A DNA stretch of 64,000 nt from Streptomyces sp. NBC_01381 (lineage in GTDB: Bacteria; Actinomycetota; Actinomycetes; Streptomycetales; Streptomycetaceae): the NCBI RefSeq assembly GCF_026340305.1, contig NZ_JAPEPI010000001.1, positions 1,488,001-1,552,000 of the forward strand. The letters run 5' to 3'. The translations under genes and the position numbers were made by a program. Of the stretch, positions 26,628-33,606 are shown piece after piece; the stretch's first letter is position 1, and each line of letters starts with the position of its first letter. Below the pieces are notes generated by a model, which saw only the letters and a list, made by a program, of their open reading frames with translations, made no database searches and was not told where the DNA came from.

Positions 26628-26870
26628 GTGAATCGGCCCCCAGGGGCCGACCCCACAGCGGTCGCCATCGGGCTGCTGATCTTCGGCGGCGGCGCGATAC
26701 TCCTGAACCTGCTGTTCGGGGCCTGGGTGGCCTTCAGCATCATCGCCGCGGCCGCCATCAGCCTCTCCGCAGGAATCGAAGTCCGCCGGCGACAGTCCGT
26801 GAAACGCGAGCATGAGCAGCTTGAATGGAAGCGCATCCTCTGGGAGGAGTGGGGCTACCGCAGCGAATAG
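26628..26870 (+). CDS. Small membrane protein with two hydrophobic segments
   Basis: An 80-residue product. Residues about 10-50 form two hydrophobic helices, followed by a charged tail (RRRQSVKREHEQLEWKRIL) that is probably cytoplasmic. The GTG at 26628 follows AGGACGG. An upstream ATG in frame at 26526 is less likely. Unknown family. Confidence 0.5.
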   Translation: MNRPPGADPTAVAIGLLIFGGGAILLNLLFGAWVAFSIIAAAAISLSAGIEVRRRQSVKREHEQLEWKRILWEEWGYRSE

Positions 26871-27018
26871 CAGCAGGTCCTCCGCCTGTCCTCGGCTGTG
26901 CCACACGCCCAGGACACTGCGCCGCGGCTACGCTTTCCACCCCCGGTGCAGCCACGTGGCCTGGCTCCCACCCCCTGCGGCTGCGTCGGACCACCGTTCA
27001 CCACAAGGACCCGATGCG

Positions 27019-27474
27019 ATGCGAATCCCCGTCGACGCCGCCCTGCTGGATCAGCTCACCCGCTCCGCTGAAGCCGACAACATCTGCAAGCACGTGGTCG
27101 CCGCCGTCATCACTAACAAGGACAACGAGATCCTGCTCCTGCACCGGCGCTTCGACGACTACCTCGGCGGCCTGTGGGAGCTCCCCTCCAGTGCGGTGGG
27201 AGCTGGAGAGTCCCTGACCGTAGCTCTCCACCGGGGAGTGGAAGAGGAAACTGGCCTGGTGGTGACCACTGTCGACGACTACCTCGGCCACTTCGACTAC
27301 CTCTCGAAGAGCGGCAAGCAGACCAGGCAATTCAACTTCTCCGTCACCACCAGTGGGAGACGGATCATGCTCACCGAGCATGACGCCCACGAGTGGGCCA
27401 CGCACGAGGACCATTCGAAGGCGAGCGCGTCGGTCAGCGCCATCCTCGACATTGCCCGAGGCGGCTCAGCCTGA
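27019..27474 (+). CDS. Nudix-like hydrolase
   Basis: A 151-residue protein with a Nudix fold: an N-terminal strand HVVAAVITN, then LGGLWELPSSAVGAGE, and a Nudix helix ESLTVALHRGVEEETGL. The box is slightly degenerate, because the residue at the usual second Glu after Arg is Gly (RG rather than RE) and the leading Gly is Ser. Three Glu in VEEETG keep metal binding plausible. ATG 27019 has AAGGA upstream. The substrate is unknown, and the altered box may reduce activity. Confidence 0.75.
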   Translation: MRIPVDAALLDQLTRSAEADNICKHVVAAVITNKDNEILLLHRRFDDYLGGLWELPSSAVGAGESLTVALHRGVEEETGLVVTTVDDYLGHFDYLSKSGKQTRQFNFSVTTSGRRIMLTEHDAHEWATHEDHSKASASVSAILDIARGGSA

Positions 27475-27580
27475 CCTTGGCTGGGTGGGCGATCAATCGC
27501 GCCCAGACTGCGACGCGTGAGTGCCACACGGCTCAGTTCATGAGGGGGAAGTCCAAGCCGACTCGTCGGCAGTGAAGGAG

Positions 27581-28285
27581 TTACCGGGCGGGATCGTGCT
27601 GAGGGACATTCCGTTGCTTCTTCCGCACCGCGATCCAGTCCCAGTCACGATCGCCGACGCTGCACTCCTGTTCCTCTTGAATATCCCAGTCGGCCATCCA
27701 AAGTCCGTCGCCGTGATTACGGGCTTTGCAAGAACACGTGCATATATGCCCCAGAGCCCTCTTGCATCGCGGGTTGCACTGTTCGTTGCTGTTGTACTCG
27801 CGGCCGACTGCAATACGGGGGTACTGGCTGAGGAGCACCTCAGCGAGCTTGATGAAGTGGGCTGGGGCGATCGTCCAACTGCCCAACCGTGCATCCCACG
27901 TTGGGCGCACACGGCTGCCCAGGCGGATTGTGACGAACTGCTCGTGGCCGAGCAGGGAGCGCCTCGGTGTCCAGAACGCGATGCGCCCTTGCGCGGGCAG
28001 CGCCACGGATGGGAGAACGTCACCTTCCCAATCTGGGAACCACTCGGGTGGATCAAGGTGCGAGTGGGGAGTGTGGGGCTTCTCTGGGCGATCAGAGCCT
28101 CCCATCCAAGCGCGGCGCGGCGGCCCGGGGTTGAGACGGTCTGCCGGCAAGTAGATCTGGCGGCCCGATTCAGTGCATTTCCACTCGCCTCCGGGACGCG
28201 TGTGGGGAAGGATTCGGCCAGTCGCGACCTCGACCCGCATCTTGCCGCCGCACGTGCCACACGTCTGACGAAGGTGAGTGGGCAT
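27581..28285 (-). CDS. Cys-cluster (zinc-binding) protein, unknown
   Basis: A protein of about 234 residues. It has an N-terminal TCGTCGGK with two CxxC-type cysteines plus a later Cys, and a C-terminal cluster CNPRCKRALGHICTCSCKA followed by RNHG. Both suggest zinc sites. A Trp-rich central part separates them. ATG 28285 is chosen because it begins just before the first Cys cluster. Overlapping open frames on both strands are judged to be shadows, since only this frame has conserved-looking Cys pairs. Function not recognised; nucleic-acid binding is plausible. Confidence 0.55.
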   Translation of the reverse strand: MPTHLRQTCGTCGGKMRVEVATGRILPHTRPGGEWKCTESGRQIYLPADRLNPGPPRRAWMGGSDRPEKPHTPHSHLDPPEWFPDWEGDVLPSVALPAQGRIAFWTPRRSLLGHEQFVTIRLGSRVRPTWDARLGSWTIAPAHFIKLAEVLLSQYPRIAVGREYNSNEQCNPRCKRALGHICTCSCKARNHGDGLWMADWDIQEEQECSVGDRDWDWIAVRKKQRNVPQHDPAR

Positions 28286-28450
28286 CCTCGGGCTCCCAAC
28301 GCTAAGATAAACAGCCGTCACTGACGTCTGAAGATCACAAGCTACCGGCCTGGTGCCATGCACGGTGTGCTCTCGTGGAGAGCAGCAACCGCCCAATCGG
28401 CGAGAAGGGGCAGAGCCAGTCAGGCACCGGCCCTGCCAGTCTCAAGCTCC

Positions 28451-29761
28451 CTACGGGGTGAGCCGGTTCGGTCCGCGGAACAAGAACGTGGCCTCACGAA
28501 TCGAGTCCAGGCCGAGCATCACCATCAGCACTCGCCCGAGCCCCATGCCCAGACCGCCGTGCGGCGGGCACCCGTACCGGAACGCGTTCAGGTAGTCCTG
28601 CAACGGCCCGGTGCTCATGCCCTTCTCCGCGGCCTGCTTCAGCAGCACGTCGTAGCGGTGCTCACGCTGCGCCCCAGTGGTGACCTCCAGGCCCTTCCAC
28701 AGCAGGTCGAAGCTCAAGGTCACGTCCGGGTTGTCGGCGGGCCGCATGTGGTAGAAGGGCCGGATGCCCACCGGGTAGTGCGTGATGAACACGAAGTCGT
28801 GTCCGGTGGCCTCCTTGATGTGAGCCGAGATGCTCCGCTCACCATCCGGGTCCAGGTCCTCCTTCACCCCCTCCGGGTCCCAGCCGCCCTCTCGCAGGAT
28901 CTTGTGCGCCTCGGCCATGGTGATCCGCGGGAAGGGCATGGCGGGGACAGTGACCTCGACGCCGAAGTGCTCGGCAATCGCCTCACCGTGCGCGTCGGCG
29001 ACCTTGGCGATCGCGTGCGCAAGCATCTGCTCCTCGAAGACCATCACATCCTCGACGCCGGCGACCCAGGCCAACTCCACGTCGACGCCCGTGAACTCGG
29101 TGGCGTGCCGGGACGTGAACGACGGCTCGGCACGGAAGACCGGGCCGATCTCGAAGACCTTGTCGATCCCAGCCGCGATCGCCAGCTGCTTGTAGAACTG
29201 CGGCGACTGCGCCAGGTAGGCGCTGCGGTCGAAGTAGCCCAGCTTGAACACCTCCGCACCCGACTCCGAGGCAGTGCCCATGAGCTTGGGCGTGTGCATC
29301 TCCGTGGCGCCCTGGGCATAGGCGTACTCGCGCATCCCCTGCTCCAGCGTGGTCTGCACGGCGAACATCAACTGGGCGGCGGGCCGACGGCGTACGTCCA
29401 GGAACCGCCAGTCGAGACGCTGCTCCAGGCCCGTGTGCTCGTCGATGGGCAGCGGAGTGGCGGCCGGGTTCAGGACCTCGACCTGCTCAGGGACGAGCTC
29501 CAGGCCACCGAGCTTCACCTGGGCAGCGTCCACGACGCGGCCGGTGATGCGCACGGCGGACTCAGGGGTGAGGGCTTCGAGTTCGGCTTCCAAGGGTCCG
29601 CCGTCGCGCCTGTGCGTCAACTGCACCATGCCGGTGCTGTCCCGCACGATGACAAACTGCATCTTTCTCTGCAGGCGAAGGGTGTTCACCCACCCGCAGA
29701 CGGAAACGGTACGGCCGACGTGTTCTCGCAAGTCGGAGACGTATACACGGCTGTGGATCAT
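28451..29761 (-). CDS. aspS: Aspartyl-tRNA synthetase, archaeal/short type
   Basis: A 436-residue class II enzyme: an N-terminal OB-fold tRNA-anticodon domain (VCGWVNTLR, QFVIVRDSTG), motif 2 FRAEPSFTSRH and motif 3 GLGMGLGRVLM. It lacks the GAD insert, so it is the short archaeal/non-discriminating type rather than the long bacterial AspRS of about 600 residues. It may also charge tRNA-Asn. ATG 29761 has GGAGGA in its leader, held in a small hairpin, and a T-box riboswitch precedes it. Most Streptomyces have their main AspRS elsewhere, so this is probably an extra, starvation-induced or resistance copy. Confidence 0.9.
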   Translation of the reverse strand: MIHSRVYVSDLREHVGRTVSVCGWVNTLRLQRKMQFVIVRDSTGMVQLTHRRDGGPLEAELEALTPESAVRITGRVVDAAQVKLGGLELVPEQVEVLNPAATPLPIDEHTGLEQRLDWRFLDVRRRPAAQLMFAVQTTLEQGMREYAYAQGATEMHTPKLMGTASESGAEVFKLGYFDRSAYLAQSPQFYKQLAIAAGIDKVFEIGPVFRAEPSFTSRHATEFTGVDVELAWVAGVEDVMVFEEQMLAHAIAKVADAHGEAIAEHFGVEVTVPAMPFPRITMAEAHKILREGGWDPEGVKEDLDPDGERSISAHIKEATGHDFVFITHYPVGIRPFYHMRPADNPDVTLSFDLLWKGLEVTTGAQREHRYDVLLKQAAEKGMSTGPLQDYLNAFRYGCPPHGGLGMGLGRVLMVMLGLDSIREATFLFRGPNRLTP

Positions 29762-30000
29762 TTCGGTCCTCCGAAGGACGTCGTCATGATCCCTTGGGAG
29801 TGCGGGCGAGAAGGGCAACTCGCGGTACCACCGCACTTTCGCCGCAGAGAACCGGCGGCCTCGTTCGGGCCCGGTGACGGGGGCTGGCCGGCGGGGCATT
29901 GGACCACCAGGCGGGGGTCGTTCCTCCCCGCGCTCGGGAGGGTCTTCACCTCAGGGTGCGAGACCGCCTTCACAGCTTCCGGCGATTCTCTCGACTCACG
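29762..30000 (-). promoter_or_regulatory. T-box riboswitch, GAC (Asp) specifier
   Basis: The minus-strand leader of the AspRS gene has a T-box core AAGTGCGGTGGTACCGCG (plus 29821-29838), which matches the antiterminator/antisequestrator consensus. Upstream, GAGAGA and GCCGGAAGCTGTGAAGG look like the kink-turn and distal loops of Stem I. The specifier region GTGAAGACC places codon GAC at plus 29942-29944, matching Asp. Before the start, GTCCTTCGGAGGAC (29766-29779) folds a short hairpin that contains the ribosome-binding site, and no U-tract terminator is seen. Control is therefore probably translational, as in other actinobacterial T-boxes. Uncharged tRNA-Asp would switch the gene on. Confidence 0.85.
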
Positions 30001-30099
30001 GCCCTGTGGCTAATCGTCTCCGTCAACGCGTTGACGTTGAGGATAGGAGGCTGCCAACCACAGCAGCAACGAGAATTCACAGACCGCGCGCCGGAGACG

Positions 30100-30885
30100 A
30101 TGCCACCTCACTCAGCGATCAAGCAGCCCGACCCAGACGATCTCTTCCGGAACTTGCCTGACCCTGCCACCCGACCCCGCGGCAGTGCCCGTTCCCACTG
30201 GCTGGCAGCTATGCCCCGGCCGTTGTCAGTGCCCCGGGCAGAGAATCGGCGGATGGCCTTTGAACCCGCAGCAGTTGGTGAGTCTGCGACCCTCGTCGCT
30301 GCCTTACGCGCGTACCTGTCCGAGACCCGCTTCTCCTTCATCGGTCTGACCGGCAAGGAGGCAACCCAGTGCATCACCCGAGCGGTTGCGCAGTGGGCGG
30401 GGGCGTCAGGCTGGCGGAGTAGAGGGGAGGCGCCCATGCGCTACATCGCCCCGCCACGCCTGATGGAGGGGGGCTGCCGCATGATCTGGTCACCGTCCTG
30501 GTCCGCCTACCTTGATCTTCGCTTGCTTCGTACCGACGCCCCGCCGATCGCCGTGGAGATCGACCGCGGAGACGACAGCACCGCCGTGGACAAACTCCGC
30601 GACGAGGCCCTCCGTGGGCGCCCCGCACTCTGGATCCGCTGGCACGGAACGCTGCGTACCGATCTCCCGGCTGGTGTCGCCCGTCTGCACCTGCCGACGC
30701 GGTCCAGCCGCTCTCCCGTCCGCTATTCGCTCGCCCCGGTCACTACCGCAGCGGGTATCACCCTCGGCGAGGCCGTCACCGCCGAGGCCCGAGAGGACGC
30801 CCTGCACCGGGACCAGCAGCGCATCGCGGCAGAGAAGCATGTTGCCGCTCTCCCCCGGACTCCCGGCCCCATCTGGTGCCCCTAG
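30100..30885 (+). CDS. Possible restriction-endonuclease-fold protein
   Basis: A 261-residue protein. The central part has YLDLRLL followed by IAVEIDRGDDSTAVDKLRDEA and ALWIRWHG, a spacing reminiscent of PD-(D/E)xK nucleases (Asp, then Glu-x-Asp, then a basic helix). The canonical Lys is not present at the usual place, so activity is unproven. ATG 30100 is chosen with GGAG upstream; the open frame extends to 29899 but overlaps the T-box leader. It is convergent with the HIT gene. Confidence 0.5.
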   Translation: MPPHSAIKQPDPDDLFRNLPDPATRPRGSARSHWLAAMPRPLSVPRAENRRMAFEPAAVGESATLVAALRAYLSETRFSFIGLTGKEATQCITRAVAQWAGASGWRSRGEAPMRYIAPPRLMEGGCRMIWSPSWSAYLDLRLLRTDAPPIAVEIDRGDDSTAVDKLRDEALRGRPALWIRWHGTLRTDLPAGVARLHLPTRSSRSPVRYSLAPVTTAAGITLGEAVTAEAREDALHRDQQRIAAEKHVAALPRTPGPIWCP

Positions 30886-30890
30886 GGGAG

Positions 30891-31331
30891 TCAGCACGAT
30901 GATGCGAAGGAACCGGTCAAGTGCTGGGCCTTCATCGCGGCAGCGAGTTGAAGGACTGGATCAGCCGGCACACGATGGGCCGACTGCTCCTTAGGCCAGG
31001 TCGAGAACCCGTCATCAGGCCAGCGGGGGACCACATGGATATGGAAATGCGGCACGGATTGTTCCGATCCCGGGCCACTGGCATGGAGCAAGTTCACCCC
31101 GCTCGCCTTCAGCGTGAATCGCATCGCCTCGGCCACCTCTTGAGCCAAGGCCATCGTCGCGGCCACTGTGTCACGCGGGATGTCGAATAGATCCTGGTAG
31201 TGGTCCGTCGGAACCACGAGGGTATGTCCAGGCGCGAGCGGCGTCAGCGGAGCGAACGCACAAGCGGCCGCCCTGCGAGCGATCCAGCGGGCGGAGTTCT
31301 CGCGGATGAGGGTGCAGAACACGCAGTCCAT
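30891..31331 (-). CDS. HIT-family nucleotide hydrolase
   Basis: A 146-residue protein with the histidine triad HFHIH (His95, 97, 99) and an N-terminal CVFCTLI zinc-type motif. It hydrolyses nucleoside phosphoramidates, aminoacyl-AMP or dinucleoside polyphosphates. ATG 31331 has GGGAG nine bases upstream and starts at the motif; an in-frame Met at 31358 is the alternative. HIT proteins can clear aminoacyl-adenylates, which fits the nearby AspRS and ArgRS genes, but this is inference. Confidence 0.82.
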   Translation of the reverse strand: MDCVFCTLIRENSARWIARRAAACAFAPLTPLAPGHTLVVPTDHYQDLFDIPRDTVAATMALAQEVAEAMRFTLKASGVNLLHASGPGSEQSVPHFHIHVVPRWPDDGFSTWPKEQSAHRVPADPVLQLAAAMKAQHLTGSFASSC

Positions 31332-31421
31332 GCGGAGACACTCCCAGACGCTGCGCACGGGCTCCTAGTGGAATTTTCGGCGCCGATGCTGCGACGACCC
31401 CGCCGGACAGCCAGGCGACGG

Positions 31422-31496
31422 CTACCCGCCCTTTGTGCACGAGCCGATGATCACGCCGAGGGTAGTAACGATGAACAGGAATCGAAGCAACCTCAT
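31422..31496 (-). CDS. Very short hydrophobic peptide
   Basis: A 24-codon frame (MRLLRFLFIVTTLGVIIGSC and four more residues) with a GGGGAG site eight bases upstream. It is one hydrophobic helix ending in a Gly-Ser-Cys, which could be a small membrane peptide or lipobox-like end. Such short frames can be chance; the strong ribosome-binding site is the main support. Confidence 0.35.
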   Translation of the reverse strand: MRLLRFLFIVTTLGVIIGSCTKGG

Positions 31497-31750
31497 GGAG
31501 TGTTCTCCCCTTTCGGGCTCGACTTGCCTCGCCGGCCAAGATGCCCCCGCATCACGACCAGGTTCTCCACGACCGCGAGCGTGTGAGCGCACGATCGTCA
31601 GGAGTCCGTCGTGCATCTCAGACCGCTGGTGCGGCAGTACCAACACCTGGAATGGAGCGCGACCTTGCACAGCTTCAGCCACCGCTCCACGGTAGAGCCG
31701 ACGAGCCGCTCACGGCGTCGATCGGGGTCACCGCAGGCCGCCCCCGCCAG

Positions 31751-32455
31751 TCACGGAGTCCCACTGCGCCGATATCCGACCCACAGCCGCCCGCCAGTTG
31801 GGGCCAGTACCTCGTCGACGACGCCAACAAGGGCATCGGTCTGCCCATTCAACGCCCCACGGACAGCGTGGTGCAGGCGCGCATTGAGGCCAGGTGCCGT
31901 CTCCTCGAGGCGACGCGCCAGCCACTTCCCGCCGCCGCCCCACGACCCGCCGAGCGCCAGCGCCAGTTCACCTGTCCGTCTCGCCAGCTCTGAGGCGATG
32001 AACAGCCGCTCACCCTGATCGGTACATCCAACGAGATCGTCCAGGAGATCCGTGATCCCATAACGGAAGTCCTCAATCTCCTCCACAGTCGCCGAAGGCG
32101 GACCCGCGAGGGCCAGCTTCCTGGCTTCGGCAGCCACACTCGCACCGAGACCATCCACGTCAAAGAGCAGTTCGCCGTCCGCACACATCCACAGCAGTGG
32201 GCATCGACGCTTGCGAATTTCCCGGTCCACGAATGTGTGCCAAGACTCTTCGGTGTGCACGAAGAGCTCCACGGGCCAGTCACCGTACTGAAGGCTCTCT
32301 CTGTACGGAGCCGGCGGACCGTGCAACAGCACCACGATGTCCAAGTCGGACAAGGCCGTGCGGCGTTCCGTCAGAACGCTGCCCCCGAGAAGCGCCGCAC
32401 GAGCGGCTGGATGACGTTCCTCTACAACGGCGCGGGCAACGACAACCGGATCCAT
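31751..32455 (-). CDS. Nucleotidyltransferase-fold protein
   Basis: A 234-residue protein with the pol-beta-type signature GGSVLTERRTALSDLDIVV, Gly25-Ser26 and the metal pair Asp37/Asp39. It probably transfers a nucleotide to a small molecule or to a protein (aminoglycoside nucleotidyltransferase- or MNT-like). The C-terminal half is helical and Gly-rich near 175 (SWGGGGKWLARR). The neighbours are a kinase-like gene and a HIT gene. The substrate is unknown. Confidence 0.75.
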   Translation of the reverse strand: MDPVVVARAVVEERHPAARAALLGGSVLTERRTALSDLDIVVLLHGPPAPYRESLQYGDWPVELFVHTEESWHTFVDREIRKRRCPLLWMCADGELLFDVDGLGASVAAEARKLALAGPPSATVEEIEDFRYGITDLLDDLVGCTDQGERLFIASELARRTGELALALGGSWGGGGKWLARRLEETAPGLNARLHHAVRGALNGQTDALVGVVDEVLAPTGGRLWVGYRRSGTP

Positions 32456-32723
32456 GCAGCCACTATCGGTATCCAGGGCGCGTTACGCATGTGGTTTGTT
32501 CCATCGCTCGGTGAGCGACGTGTGCCATGTCCGATGTGCGCACAGGTCGGCCACCGGGACCATCCACAGGCTGTGGATAGCCACTAGCCTGCCCGCAGCC
32601 GACCGCATCCTGCGCGGGCAGGCTGTTGCCCGTTGCCTTCTGTGACCGTTGATCGCGTTCGAGCTCTTACACAGCGCGAATGGCAGACAGGCGCTGTTCC
32701 GTCTCGCCACGACAGTAGAGAGA
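32456..32723. other. Intergenic, nothing recognised
   Basis: No gene is supported here. A possible weak stem lies near 32610-32640 (repeats of GCGGGCAGG-like sequence), which might terminate the kinase-like gene, but the pairing is imperfect. Confidence 0.3.
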
Positions 32724-33545
32724 TCAACAGCACCCATTGCACGCGCCACGCCATGCCTGAAAGAGAGCCTCAACCGACGCGAACCGGTCAGCAGCGTCGC
32801 TGGCAGTGGCACGCTCGATGACCTTCAGCTGAGACAACGAACCGCGCCACTTCCGCTCGTCATCGCCTGCATCCAGCAGCAGACGCAGGACCCGGCCGAG
32901 GACGAACACCGTCGTTCGGATGCCGATGATCGAGCCTTTAGAGAACTCCTCCGGCGCCATGAACCGTCGCGAGCCCGGCAGCCGATCGGCCTCCAGGACG
33001 AATGGCCCCGGCCGGTACTCGTCCAAGTCGCACAGGGTCATGCGCTGCGCCTCAAAGTCGTAGAGGAGGCATCCGTCGTACAGGTCGACTGCGACGAACC
33101 CGGCCTTCTCCACGGCCAAGTGCGCGTCGAGGACCGCGTCCAGGGACTGCAGGATCTCCGCGACAGGAAGACTGCGGAACCGAGCCATCGGACTGTCCGG
33201 AGCAGAGCGACCGCCGTGGTGGGCGACCGTCGGGTGGTACAGGACATTCCCCTCAACCCACGGATAGATCAGCGCCAAGCCGTCCTTGATCGGAAAGTGG
33301 TGGCGCAATGGCACGATCGCCGGATGCCGTACCGCGCCGTGCACGTCCATTGCGCGACGCAGTGAAACGACTCCAGCCGAAGTAGCCGCACTCTTCACGA
33401 ACCACCGCTCGCTCCCGAGCGCGACGCCGTACGACACGCAGCCCGAGTCCTGCTCCCGGAAGACCTGGAAGACGTGGCCCACGTCTTCCAGGTACGGCTC
33501 CAGCAGTTCGACGAAGTCAACGTCCAGCAGCGGATGCGTCGGCAT
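32724..33545 (-). CDS. Degenerate protein-kinase-like protein
   Basis: A protein of about 273 residues with a Ser/Thr kinase layout: an N-lobe lysine (RWFVKSA), a catalytic-loop equivalent GFVAVDLYDGCL, a CDLDEY in place of DFG, and RRFMAPEE as the activation-segment APE. The HRD His is Val and the loop Asn is Cys, while the Asp is kept. It may be a weak kinase or a pseudokinase. ATG 33545 starts just before the domain; an in-frame GTG lies 21 bases upstream. It is divergent from known Streptomyces Hanks kinases and lacks a membrane helix. Confidence 0.65.
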   Translation of the reverse strand: MPTHPLLDVDFVELLEPYLEDVGHVFQVFREQDSGCVSYGVALGSERWFVKSAATSAGVVSLRRAMDVHGAVRHPAIVPLRHHFPIKDGLALIYPWVEGNVLYHPTVAHHGGRSAPDSPMARFRSLPVAEILQSLDAVLDAHLAVEKAGFVAVDLYDGCLLYDFEAQRMTLCDLDEYRPGPFVLEADRLPGSRRFMAPEEFSKGSIIGIRTTVFVLGRVLRLLLDAGDDERKWRGSLSQLKVIERATASDAADRFASVEALFQAWRGACNGCC

Positions 33546-33606
33546 GGTGGACGATCCTGCCAGCACACACGAGTAGCCCTGCCGGCATTGCTCGTTCAGC
33601 GCCCAG

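Noticed and set aside
28358..30013. 551-codon plus-strand open frame
   Set aside because: It runs antisense to AspRS and its T-box leader. The product is Arg/Leu/His-rich with no family pattern.
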